From the NCBI RefSeq assembly GCF_006539125.1, contig NZ_BJMK01000007.1, forward strand, positions 62,001-126,000: DNA of 64,000 nt, read 5' to 3'. The translations under genes and the position numbers were made by a program. Positions 52,679-61,051 of the stretch are shown one piece after another. Under the pieces are notes generated by a model that did no database searches, was not told where the DNA came from, and worked only from the letters and a program-made list of their open reading frames with translations. This DNA comes from Gluconobacter sphaericus NBRC 12467. GTDB lineage: Bacteria; Pseudomonadota; Alphaproteobacteria; Acetobacterales; Acetobacteraceae. The number at the start of each line of letters is the position of its first letter. Position 1 is the stretch's first letter.

Positions 52679-55339
52679 ATGACGCGACGTTCCTTCCGCT
52701 CCCATAATCCCCAAGGCTCTGGCAATCCACAGGGTCCTGGCGCTATGCCGCCCCGTCCTCCACGTTTCCGCCGCTATCGGCAGTCCTTGGCGATAATTGC
52801 CGGTGTAGGGCTGGTGGGGATCGCCGGAGCAGGGGTTCTGGGCTGGACGACCTATGCCAAGCTGGTGGCGGATCTGCCCAGCGTGGATAGTCTGCGCGCC
52901 TACCAGCCGCCGACCGTCAGTCGTATTTATGCTTCCGATGACCGTCTGATGGCGGAACTGGCCAATGAGCGCCGGATTTTTGTGCCGATCAACGCTATTC
53001 CTGAGCGCGTGAAGAATGCCTTCATCGCGACCGAAGACCATAATTTCTATACGCATGGCGGCGTGGATTTCATGGCGATCGGCCGTGCGGGCCTGACGGA
53101 CATTTTTGCGCGTCATGGCCGCCGTCCGCTGGGTGCTTCGACCATCACTCAGCAGGTGGCGAAGGTCATGCTGCTCAACAGCAACGTCGTGAGCCTCGAT
53201 CGCAAGATCAAGGAAGCCCTGCTTGCCATGAAAATGGAGCAGGTGCTGTCCAAGGACAAGATTCTCGAGATTTACCTGAACGGCATCTATCTGGGGAACG
53301 GCGCTTATGGTGTCGCCGCCGCCGCCCAGAGCTATTTCAACAAGCCGCTTGACCAACTGGATGATGCCGAGGCTGCTTCTCTGGCTGCTCTTCCTAAGTC
53401 GCCGACGAACTACAATCCGTTCCTGCACCCGCAGGCTGCGATGGCGCGCCGTAACCTTGTGCTGGACCTGATGGTTGAGGCCGGTGTGCTGACACGCCAA
53501 CAGGCTGACCAGGAAAAGCAGGAGCCGCTGGTTCCGCAGCAGAAGCAGCGCTTCGGGCCTTTGCCGGATTCTGAATGGTTTGGTGAGGAAGTCCGTCGTC
53601 AGCTTATCGCCCAGTACGGACAGGATCGGGCGGCTCAGGGCGGCCTGGAAGTTCATACCAGTCTCGACCAGGGTCTTCAGGTTACCGAGACGCACCTTTT
53701 GCGTGAAGGGCTGATGAATTACGACCGCGTTCATAGCGGTTGGCGGGGCTCTCTGCGCAACCTACCGGACATTCAGGATGATGGTTGGGAAAGCGCGCTC
53801 GATCACGTTACTCCTCCCGGTGGTATGTTGCGGGAGTGGCGTCTGGCGGTTGTGCTTCCGGGTGGCACACATGTGGGCTGGATCGAGGAAGGCTTGGCCC
53901 GCAAAGGCGTACTTCTTGAGACGGATATTGCCTGGGCGCGCCGAATGCATCCGCTGCGGGGTGGTGATGTCATCATGATCGAGCCGCAGGAAGGCGGCTT
54001 CGCAGCCCTGCGCCAGATCCCGCAGGTTGAAGGCGCTGCTGTCACGTTGGACGTCCATACGGGCCGCGTTCTGGCGATGGTTGGCGGCTGGTCGTTCCAT
54101 GAGAGCCAGTTCAACCGTGTAACGCAGGCACTGCGTCAGCCGGGATCGTCTTTCAAGCCTTTCGTTTATCTGGCTGCCATGGAAAAGGGGATTTCCCCCT
54201 CTGAGCGCTTCGATGATTCGCCTATTTCTTATGGTGACTGGCACCCCCAGAACTACGAGCATGATAACTGGGGCCCCACGACATTGCATGACGCGTTGCG
54301 TGAAAGCCGCAATCTGGTCACGATCCGGGTGGCCGCTCATCTCGGCATGAAGGCCGTCGCCGATACGGCTATCCGGGCCGGGCTGGTGGCACAGATGCCG
54401 CATGTGTTGCCTGCGGCGCTCGGCGCCGTCGAGACGACCGTCATGCGTGAGGCTGCGGCTTACGCCACTATCGCTAATGGCGGCCATATCGTTACACCGA
54501 CCCTCGTGGACGACATCCAGGATCGTGCCGGAACTGTTTTGTGGCAGGCGGGTGGCCTGAAGCTGGGTACTGCCATGCAGGCTCCCCCTGCCGAACAGCC
54601 GGCTTCCACGGATGGCACGACGCCTCCCGCCCCTGCGACAGCTCCTCCAACTCCTTCCGTAACATCGGCGGTTCCCCTGCCGGGTAGTGTGCCTGTTCCG
54701 GCTCTGACGGATGTGCGGCCGATTCTAGCCAGCGAACAGAGTACCTTTCAGATCGTGAAGATGATGCAGGACGTGATCGCCCGCGGGACTGGTCGCATGG
54801 CAGGTGTGGGCATTGATCGCCCTATCGCAGGCAAAACAGGCACTAGTCAGGATTTCCATGACGCCTGGTTTGCCGGCTTCTCGCCTGATATCGTCACGGT
54901 TGTCTGGGTCGGTTTTGACACGCCCCAGACGTTAGGTCGCAATTCCGATGGTGGCCGCGTGGCCGGGCCGATCTGGAACCGGATCATGAAGGTTGCCCTG
55001 GCCAATCGTCCGAAGCTGGATTTCCGGGTGCCTGACGGCATCACGCTGGCCAGCTACGATACGGGACGCATCTCCGCGGTGGATGGCTTCAAGACCGATC
55101 AGGTTCCGGGCGCTTCCGTCGAACTACATGGTTTCGGCGCAGGTACGGAAGCCCTGACCGCCGCCGATACGGGCGTGGATAGTGTAATTTCGGATTCCGA
55201 AAGCGATATGGCCCAGACGCCCGGCCATGGCGGGGGAATGACCGGAACTGGCTCTGGAAGCAGTACGGCCGTAGCTCCGGGGCAGCCCCAGAAACCTGCT
55301 CCGTCTGATGGTGACATTGGCGTGGGTGGCCTATACTAA
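52679..55339 (+). CDS. mrcA: Penicillin-binding protein 1A (bifunctional transglycosylase/transpeptidase)
   Basis: Class A PBP that polymerises and cross-links peptidoglycan. 886 residues: Pro/Arg-rich cytoplasmic start, one membrane anchor (SLAIIAGVGLVGIAGAGVLG), glycosyltransferase domain with ATEDHNFYTHGGVD and GASTITQQVAKVML, and the transpeptidase with SSFKP (SxxK), SRN (SxN) and KTGTS. A Pro/Ala/Thr-rich insert (about residues 640-680) interrupts the transpeptidase and a Gly/Asp-rich tail ends the protein. Precedes prfB by 59 nt. Confidence 0.93.
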   Translation: MTRRSFRSHNPQGSGNPQGPGAMPPRPPRFRRYRQSLAIIAGVGLVGIAGAGVLGWTTYAKLVADLPSVDSLRAYQPPTVSRIYASDDRLMAELANERRIFVPINAIPERVKNAFIATEDHNFYTHGGVDFMAIGRAGLTDIFARHGRRPLGASTITQQVAKVMLLNSNVVSLDRKIKEALLAMKMEQVLSKDKILEIYLNGIYLGNGAYGVAAAAQSYFNKPLDQLDDAEAASLAALPKSPTNYNPFLHPQAAMARRNLVLDLMVEAGVLTRQQADQEKQEPLVPQQKQRFGPLPDSEWFGEEVRRQLIAQYGQDRAAQGGLEVHTSLDQGLQVTETHLLREGLMNYDRVHSGWRGSLRNLPDIQDDGWESALDHVTPPGGMLREWRLAVVLPGGTHVGWIEEGLARKGVLLETDIAWARRMHPLRGGDVIMIEPQEGGFAALRQIPQVEGAAVTLDVHTGRVLAMVGGWSFHESQFNRVTQALRQPGSSFKPFVYLAAMEKGISPSERFDDSPISYGDWHPQNYEHDNWGPTTLHDALRESRNLVTIRVAAHLGMKAVADTAIRAGLVAQMPHVLPAALGAVETTVMREAAAYATIANGGHIVTPTLVDDIQDRAGTVLWQAGGLKLGTAMQAPPAEQPASTDGTTPPAPATAPPTPSVTSAVPLPGSVPVPALTDVRPILASEQSTFQIVKMMQDVIARGTGRMAGVGIDRPIAGKTGTSQDFHDAWFAGFSPDIVTVVWVGFDTPQTLGRNSDGGRVAGPIWNRIMKVALANRPKLDFRVPDGITLASYDTGRISAVDGFKTDQVPGASVELHGFGAGTEALTAADTGVDSVISDSESDMAQTPGHGGGMTGTGSGSSTAVAPGQPQKPAPSDGDIGVGGLY

Positions 55340-55398
55340 GACGCACCAGAACAGACCGAATGGGGCGGTGACAGGCCGCCCTTTCAGTGGAGGACATT

Positions 55399-56530
55399 AT
55401 GTCGGCCGAAACCGAGGCCCTTTCAGAGCAGATCAAGCAGTCGGTGGCACTGCTGAGGAGGCATCTTTGACTGGGATGTCGCAACAACACGCCTCGCGGA
55501 ACTAAATCACCGCGTTGAAGATCCTGACCTGTGGAATGATGCGGATGCTGCTCAGAAGCTGATGCGCGAGCGGACAACGCTTGCGAACCAGATTGAAGGA
55601 GTGCAGCGGATCGAATCCGAGGTTGAAGGCACGCTCGAACTAGTCGAATTGGCGGAAATAGAAGGGGACGAAAGTCTCGTCCAGGACGCCGTGCAGACTC
55701 TGCGCGCCATTGCTGAAGATGTTCGCAAGCGAGAAATCGAAAGCCTGCTCTCGGGTGAAGCGGACAGTAATGACTGTTACGTCGAGGTGAATGCGGGCGC
55801 CGGTGGTACGGAAGCCCAAGATTGGGCCGAGATGCTCCTACGCATGTACACGCGTTGGGCCGAGCAGCATGGCTATAAGGTCACCTTCATTGAAGGTAGC
55901 GAAGGCGAACAGGCCGGCATTAAATCTGCTACCATCCAGGTGAGCGGTCCTAATGCCTATGGCTGGCTTAAGACCGAGGCGGGCGTACACCGTCTGGTTC
56001 GGATCTCGCCCTTCGATGCGGCAGCCCGTCGCCAGACGTCGTTCGCGTCTGTCTGGGTCTATCCGGTCGTCGACGATTCGATCGAGATCGACATCAACGA
56101 TTCGGATCTGCGCGTTGATACGTTCCGGGCGTCGGGTGCGGGTGGACAGCACGTCAACAAAACGGATTCGGCTATCCGCATTACCCATATTCCGACCGGG
56201 ATCGTGGTGGCCTGTCAGACCGACCGTTCGCAGCATCGTAACCGGGCCAAGGCAATGGAAATGCTGCGGGCTCGGATGTACGAAGCGGAGTTGCAGAAGC
56301 GCGAAGCCGCTGCTGCCCAGACGGAGGCCTCAAAGACGGACATTGGCTGGGGGCACCAGATCCGCTCCTACGTCCTGGCGCCTTATCAGCTGGTCAAGGA
56401 TCTGAGGACGGGGGTGGAGAAGGGGAATCCGGGCGCGGTGCTCGATGGTGCCTTGGACGACTTTATGTCGGCTTCTCTGGCCCAGAGTGTGGGAGCGACC
56501 CGATCCGAAGCTAGTGCCTCGGCCCAGTAG
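55399..56530 (+). CDS. prfB: Peptide chain release factor 2 (with programmed +1 frameshift)
   Basis: Recognises UGA/UAA stops and releases the nascent chain. The gene is read in two frames: 55399-55467 ([16 protein letters not shown]...) then, after +1 slippage at the in-frame TGA 55468-55470, from GAC 55469 onward ([20 protein letters not shown]...). About 376 residues, normal for RF2. The tripeptide region SPF ([10 protein letters not shown]) decodes the stop and GGQ ([12 protein letters not shown]) catalyses hydrolysis. GGAGG-type ribosome site before ATG 55399. A partial reading starting at 55562 would miss the N-terminal domain. Confidence 0.96.
55456..55471 (+). promoter_or_regulatory. 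RF2 autoregulatory +1 frameshift site
   Basis: AGGAGG (55456-55461), a 3-nt spacer, then CTT TGA C (55465-55471). This Shine-Dalgarno-like stimulator plus slippery CUU-UGA-C is the classical RF2 arrangement: low RF2 leaves the UGA unread long enough for the ribosome to slip, raising RF2. Confidence 0.95.
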
Positions 56531-56561
56531 GGCAGAAAGAGGGATTGCAATCAGGATCCTG

Positions 56562-56606
56562 CAGGGTACCAGAACGGATAAAGTCGTTCTGGTACCCTGT
56601 TTTTTA
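56562..56606 (+). terminator. Strong rho-independent terminator after prfB
   Basis: A perfect 15-bp stem (CAGGGTACCAGAACG at 56562-56576 with its complement at 56585-56599), 8-nt loop, followed by a run of T. Confidence 0.95.
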
Positions 56607-56918
56607 TGAAATCTGTCACAATAGGCAGAGAGAAATTGCGTCAAGCTGATTCTCTGCGATATTTTTGATCATGAGGCGATAATCAAAACCGAAGAATATG
56701 TCGTCATTATGAAAAAAACGTTTCGATAAAGGCAATAACCCGCTTGACAGCGGGGGGGTTAGACTGCCCAATCAGCATATCGGGTATGTTCTCAAAGCAT
56801 GTGACGCATATTATGGGTCTGCGGTGAGGGAACCCGAGGGAAACACAGAAATCGGGGGCACCGCACCCGGCAGATGTGGATCAACGCCGGTGTCAGTGAG
56901 GGGTAAGAAGGTTTCGAC
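56607..56918. other. Promoter region of the tonB operon
   Basis: 312 bp without a gene. A TTGACA box at 56744-56749 is followed by a run of seven G (56752-56758) and no convincing -10 at the standard distance, so the promoter is tentative. An AT-rich stretch lies at 56640-56730. Confidence 0.45.
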
Positions 56919-57587
56919 ATGAAGAGCTACGCCGCACAGCAGCGCAAGCCGACAGACTACATTGTCGCGATCGTCGTGGCCGTGCTGGCTATGGGCGCCG
57001 TGATCTATGCGCTCATGAGCGGTGCCGTGAGCAAGCTGGTCCAGGAAAAGCCGCCTATCAAGACGGAAGTCATCAAGGAACAGCCCAAGCCACCACCGCC
57101 ACCGCCACCACCGCCGCCGCCGCAGATGGAGCAGCCGCCTCCGCCGTATATTCCGCCGCCGAAGATCTCCGTGCCGCCGCCGCCCAAGGCGATCCAGCGT
57201 GTGACCCACGCCAAGCCGCCGCATCCGGTGCCGCCCAGCCCGACTCCATCGCCAGAGCCTGTTCCGGCTCCGCCGCAAGGACCGCCAGCTGAAGCAGTTC
57301 CAGATCACTCGGCTGGTGCACGACCGATCAACGGCGCACAGGCAGTCTATCCGGACGAAGCTATGGAAGAAAATCGCGAAGGTCATGTGACCGCGTCGTG
57401 TGACATTCTTCCGACAGGCAAGACGGCGAATTGTACCATTGTGAGCTCAAGCGGTGGCCACGAGTTCGTGGAAAGTGCGCTCGACTTCCTTCGTCGGGCC
57501 CGTTATCAGCCCGCCGTCGTGAACGGCGCTCCGGTAACAGAGCATCATCACGTGCTGCACATCGACTTTACGATGGGCGACGACTGA
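56919..57587 (+). CDS. tonB: TonB energy-transducing protein
   Basis: Couples the proton-motive force from ExbBD to outer-membrane receptors. 222 residues: cytoplasmic start MKSYAAQQRKPTDY, one membrane helix (IVAIVVAVLAMGAVIYALM), a very proline-rich periplasmic arm including a run of eleven prolines (about residues 58-68) and further PP repeats, then the TonB C-terminal domain (YPDEAMEENREGHVTASCDI ... VESALDFLRRARYQPAVVNG). AGAAGG precedes the ATG. First gene of the tonB-exbB-exbD-exbD-TPR unit. Confidence 0.92.
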   Translation: MKSYAAQQRKPTDYIVAIVVAVLAMGAVIYALMSGAVSKLVQEKPPIKTEVIKEQPKPPPPPPPPPPPQMEQPPPPYIPPPKISVPPPPKAIQRVTHAKPPHPVPPSPTPSPEPVPAPPQGPPAEAVPDHSAGARPINGAQAVYPDEAMEENREGHVTASCDILPTGKTANCTIVSSSGGHEFVESALDFLRRARYQPAVVNGAPVTEHHHVLHIDFTMGDD

Positions 57588-57724
57588 TCTTTCGATTGCC
57601 GTCAAACAGAATTGCTCTGTCAGGTTCTCCAAACTTGGCAGGGCTCAGAAAAGGGCCGGTCTCCATATGGCCGACAACCCAGAAAGCTCAGAAAACGGGC
57701 ATCTCTAACGAGGATATGGAGTTC

Positions 57725-58810
57725 ATGACCAGACTGTTCCGCCTTCCTGCCCTTGCCGTTCCGACGAAGGCGCGTGCCGTCCGTGCCAGCGCACTGGCTC
57801 TGACGCTGGCCCTGGCTTCCGGTGCCGTTGCACCGGCCGTCGCTTTCGCCCAGCCGGCTCCGGCCGACCAGAGTGCTCCCGCAGCGGCTCCGGTGGATCC
57901 TTCTTCCAACCCGGCTGCCCCGACGACGTCTGCCGATCCGGCTGGCGCTCCGGCTGCAGCCGCTCCTAACGATGCTGGCGCTCCGGCCGACCAGAGCGCT
58001 CCTGCGACGACTCCTGCCGATGAATCTCCTGCCGCGGCCGCAACGCCGGGCGAGAGCGCAACAGCAACGCCGGAAGCTCCCGCTCCGCAGGGCAACCCGT
58101 ACGGCCTCGGCGCTCTGTGGGCCAATGGTGATGCGATTGCCCGTGGCGTCCTGATCATCATGGTGATCATGTCCGCTGGTACCTGGATCATCATGGTCAT
58201 GAAGTTCCTGGAACAGGGCCGTATGTTCGCGGCATCCAAGGAAGCTGCCCGCGAGTTCTGGACTAAGCCGTCCGTTCAGCAGGGTGCTGCATCCCTGAAG
58301 GCGTCTTCCCCGTTCCGCTACATCGCAGAGACGGGCATCGTTGCCGCCGAGCACCACGAAGGTTCCATGCGTGACTCGATTGATCTGCCGTCCTGGACTG
58401 AAATGTCCATTTCGCGCTCGGTCGATACCATTAACACTCGTATGCAGGGCGGCCTCGCTTTCCTTGGTACGGTGGGTTCCACGTCTCCGTTCGTCGGTCT
58501 GTTCGGTACGGTCTGGGGTATCTATCACGCCCTGACGGCTATCGGCATCTCCGGCCAGGCATCCATTGATAAGGTTGCCGGTCCGGTTGGTGAGTCCCTC
58601 ATTATGACGGCTATCGGTCTTGCGACCGCTGTTCCGGCCGTGCTGGGTTACAACCTGCTCGTCCGCCGCAACAAGGGTGCCATGGATCGCGTCCGCAACT
58701 TCGCTGCCGACATCCAGTCCGTCCTGATCGGTGGCTTCCGTCATGGCGTCAGCCCGGAGCAGGGCAGCATGTCTGTTCCGACCACCATCACCACCAGCGA
58801 GCGGATCTGA
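57725..58810 (+). CDS. exbB: ExbB/TolQ-type proton channel protein with long N-terminal extension
   Basis: Proton-channel subunit energising TonB. About 361 residues, longer than the usual 220-250: a signal-peptide-like segment (ASALALTLALASGAVAPAVA), then a Pro/Ala/Thr/Asp-rich stretch of about 95 residues, then three membrane helices of the MotA/TolQ/ExbB fold (GVLIIMVIMSAGTWIIMVM; LGTVGSTSPFVGLFGTVWGI; MTAIGLATAVPAVLGYNLLV). ATG 57725 is preferred; ATG 57716 (MEFMTRLF) is possible. The periplasmic extension may bind partners and occurs in some alphaproteobacterial ExbB proteins. Confidence 0.9.
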   Translation: MTRLFRLPALAVPTKARAVRASALALTLALASGAVAPAVAFAQPAPADQSAPAAAPVDPSSNPAAPTTSADPAGAPAAAAPNDAGAPADQSAPATTPADESPAAAATPGESATATPEAPAPQGNPYGLGALWANGDAIARGVLIIMVIMSAGTWIIMVMKFLEQGRMFAASKEAAREFWTKPSVQQGAASLKASSPFRYIAETGIVAAEHHEGSMRDSIDLPSWTEMSISRSVDTINTRMQGGLAFLGTVGSTSPFVGLFGTVWGIYHALTAIGISGQASIDKVAGPVGESLIMTAIGLATAVPAVLGYNLLVRRNKGAMDRVRNFAADIQSVLIGGFRHGVSPEQGSMSVPTTITTSERI

Positions 58811-58814
58811 TCCT

Positions 58815-59240
58815 ATGGGAATGAACGTCGGAGGAGGCGGCGGTGACGACGAGGTGGTGTCGGCAATCAACACCACTCCCCTCGTCGACGTCATGCTGGT
58901 GCTGTTGATCATCTTTCTGATCACCATCCCCGTCGCCACGCATACGGTGAAGGTCAAGCTGCCGGTTGATGCTAATCAACCGACACAGACCAAGCCGGGC
59001 AACGTTGTTCTGGCCGTGAATGCGAACGGTCAGGTGTTCTGGGACACAACACTCGTTCCGAACCATACCGAACTTCTGAACCGTCTCGTCGAGGCGGCAA
59101 AGAAAAAGCCGCAGCCGCAGATCCAGATCCGCGGTGACCAAGCTGCCAAGTATCTGGCAGTCGGCCAGGTGGTTGCAACCTGCCAGGAAGCAGGGATTGC
59201 CCACGTGGACTTCATTACCGAGCAGCCTCACTCGAACTGA
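58815..59240 (+). CDS. exbD: ExbD biopolymer transport protein, copy 1
   Basis: Membrane partner of ExbB. 141 residues: Gly-rich start (NVGGGGGDDE), single helix with the essential Asp in NTTPLVDVMLVLLIIFLIT, periplasmic domain (VKVKLPVDANQP ... IQIRGDQAAKYLAVGQVV). Begins 4 nt after exbB. A second exbD follows, so the two may form a heteromeric complex. Confidence 0.92.
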   Translation: MGMNVGGGGGDDEVVSAINTTPLVDVMLVLLIIFLITIPVATHTVKVKLPVDANQPTQTKPGNVVLAVNANGQVFWDTTLVPNHTELLNRLVEAAKKKPQPQIQIRGDQAAKYLAVGQVVATCQEAGIAHVDFITEQPHSN

Positions 59241-59249
59241 GGTCGTGTC

Positions 59250-59273
59250 GGGTCGTTTTGAATAAAACGGCCC
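59250..59273 (+). other. Intercistronic hairpin between the two exbD genes
   Basis: GGGTCGTTTT (59250-59259) pairs with AAAACGGCCC (59264-59273), one G-T wobble, 4-nt loop, no T-run after it. More likely an mRNA-stability or attenuation element than a terminator. Confidence 0.5.
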
Positions 59274-59312
59274 GTTCCTGCTTTCACGTCACCCTTTTGG
59301 AGAACCGCCGTC

Positions 59313-59747
59313 ATGGGCATGAGCGTCGGATCTGACAGCACGCACGAAGACGAAGGCATTGTCGATATCAACACCACGCCGTTGATCGACGTGATGCTGG
59401 TGCTGCTGATCATGCTGATCATCACCATCCCACTTCAGACACACTCGGTGGCGATCGATCTGCCTCAGGGCAATCCTCCTCCATCGACCGAACAACCCAA
59501 GCTTGTGACCGTCAGCATCGGCTACGATAATAGCATTTCTTGGAATAACGAGCCGATCACGTCCGAGGCCGCTCTTCAAGCCCATTTCGAAGCTGCCGCA
59601 GCAATGCCGGATCAGCCTGAAATGCATATCCATCCCGATCGTCTTGCCGACTATAAGACGGTGGCCCATGTTATGGCAGATGCACAGCGTCTCGGCATGA
59701 CCAAGCTGGGGATTGTCGGTCTGGATCAGTTCATGGAAGGACAGTAA
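59313..59747 (+). CDS. ExbD biopolymer transport protein, copy 2
   Basis: 144 residues, same plan as copy 1: acidic start (GSDSTHEDEG), helix with Asp in NTTPLIDVMLVLLIMLIIT, then a distinct periplasmic domain (MHIHPDRLADYKTVAHVMAD). TTTTGGAG 10 nt before ATG 59313. It diverges enough from copy 1 to suggest a specialised role rather than a recent duplicate; similar ExbD1/ExbD2 pairs are known from Xanthomonas. Confidence 0.9.
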   Translation: MGMSVGSDSTHEDEGIVDINTTPLIDVMLVLLIMLIITIPLQTHSVAIDLPQGNPPPSTEQPKLVTVSIGYDNSISWNNEPITSEAALQAHFEAAAAMPDQPEMHIHPDRLADYKTVAHVMADAQRLGMTKLGIVGLDQFMEGQ

Positions 59748-59750
59748 TTC

Positions 59751-60992
59751 GTGTTTTTGTCCCTTTGCCGCCGTCTGAGCGCCCGTAATCTCCTGCTGGC
59801 CGGTGTTTTCGGTATCGCCGCTCTTGCTGGCTCTGCTCATGCTGACGATGTCCTCGGCCAAGCCGTGGGCAAGGACCTTCAGCAGGCCCAGAGTGCCCTG
59901 GCATCCAAGAACTACGCCAAGGCGATGGAAGCCGTCGACGCCGCAGATGCGGTCAAGGGCAAGACTGATTACGAAGCCTACACCACGGCCCAGATGCGTG
60001 CGGCTATCGCCGCACAGTCCGGCAACACGGATGCTGCCATTAGGGCCTATGATGTCCTAATCAATAGCTCCCGTACGCCGAAGACCGCCAAGGGTCAGAT
60101 GCTGATGGCGCAGGCTACGATGGCTTACAGCGCCAAGCAGTACGCCCGCGCTATTCCTGCGACCGAGCGTTATCTTAAGGAATACGGCGTTGATCCGCGC
60201 ATGCAGACGATGCTGATTCAGTGCTACTACCTACAGCAGGACTGGAAAGGCACTGCCAAGGCAGCTCAGGAACAGGTGGACGCCACAATTAAGGCTGGCA
60301 AGATTCCGCCTGAGAACCAGCTCCAGATGCTGGCTACAGCCTATACGAACCTGAAGGACGCGGATGCTAAAACGCATGCTTATGTCCTGCTGGCGAAATA
60401 TTATTCCAAGCCTGACTACTGGTCGATGTTGATCCACGATTTGGTGGCCAACCCGAATCTTTCGCCGCCGCTTGTTTTCTATGTCGAGCGTCTACGTCTG
60501 GCGACCGGTGTGCTCAAGGATCCGTCCGATTATCAGGATATGGGTGAGCGCGCGGTCCAGATGGGCCTACCCCAGTTGGCACTCAACCTGCTGAACCAGG
60601 GTTATGCCAATCATTCGCTCGGCAATGGGCCGACCGCAGCGGCAGACGCGAAGTTCCATGCTTTTGTGGCTCAGCAGGCTTCAACGAACCGGAGCCAGCT
60701 GGTTACTGCCGTCACCCAGGCTGCTTCTGCGTCGAACGCAGGCCCGGCTCTGACCGCTGGTTACAATCAGGTGCTGAACGGACAGGTCGATGCCGGTCTG
60801 GCTCTGATGAAGACAGGATTGGGCAAGAACCCGCGTTATCCGGATCTGGCTCAGGTCGAATACGGCATGGCGCAGATGGACGGTGGCCAGAAGGCTGAAG
60901 CCATCAAGACTTTTGCTTCCGTGCAGGGCAATGGCCCGGCCAAGGACGTTGCTGAACTTTGGTCGCTGCTGCTGTCGCGTCCTGCGAAATAA
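59751..60992 (+). CDS. Secreted TPR-repeat protein of the TonB operon
   Basis: 413 residues from GTG 59751 (GGAAGG upstream). A signal peptide (NLLLAGVFGIAALAGSAHA) is followed by repeated tetratricopeptide-like helices (ALASKNYAKAMEAVDAADAV; AYSAKQYARAIPATERYL; DYQDMGERAVQMGLPQLALN; GYNQVLNGQVDAGLALMKTG). Predicted periplasmic scaffold. It starts 3 nt after exbD copy 2, so it is part of the energy-transduction unit, but its role is unknown; an interaction with TonB or a receptor is inferred only from linkage. Confidence 0.78.
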   Translation: MFLSLCRRLSARNLLLAGVFGIAALAGSAHADDVLGQAVGKDLQQAQSALASKNYAKAMEAVDAADAVKGKTDYEAYTTAQMRAAIAAQSGNTDAAIRAYDVLINSSRTPKTAKGQMLMAQATMAYSAKQYARAIPATERYLKEYGVDPRMQTMLIQCYYLQQDWKGTAKAAQEQVDATIKAGKIPPENQLQMLATAYTNLKDADAKTHAYVLLAKYYSKPDYWSMLIHDLVANPNLSPPLVFYVERLRLATGVLKDPSDYQDMGERAVQMGLPQLALNLLNQGYANHSLGNGPTAAADAKFHAFVAQQASTNRSQLVTAVTQAASASNAGPALTAGYNQVLNGQVDAGLALMKTGLGKNPRYPDLAQVEYGMAQMDGGQKAEAIKTFASVQGNGPAKDVAELWSLLLSRPAK

Positions 60993-61017
60993 AATATCCG
61001 TTTTAGAGAAGTATAGA

Positions 61018-61047
61018 AAAGCCGGGGGTTCTGCCCCGGTTTTTTTT
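61018..61047. terminator. Bidirectional terminator between the TPR gene and flgH
   Basis: CCGGGG (61022-61027) pairs with CCCCGG (61034-61039), T-run on the right and A-rich on the left; it can end both the rightward TonB operon and the leftward flgH. Confidence 0.85.
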
Positions 61048-61051
61048 GTGT

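Noticed and set aside
57620-58957. 445-codon minus-strand open frame opposite exbB
   Set aside because: Shadow of the low-complexity Ala/Pro coding repeat; encodes Arg/Gly-rich noise.
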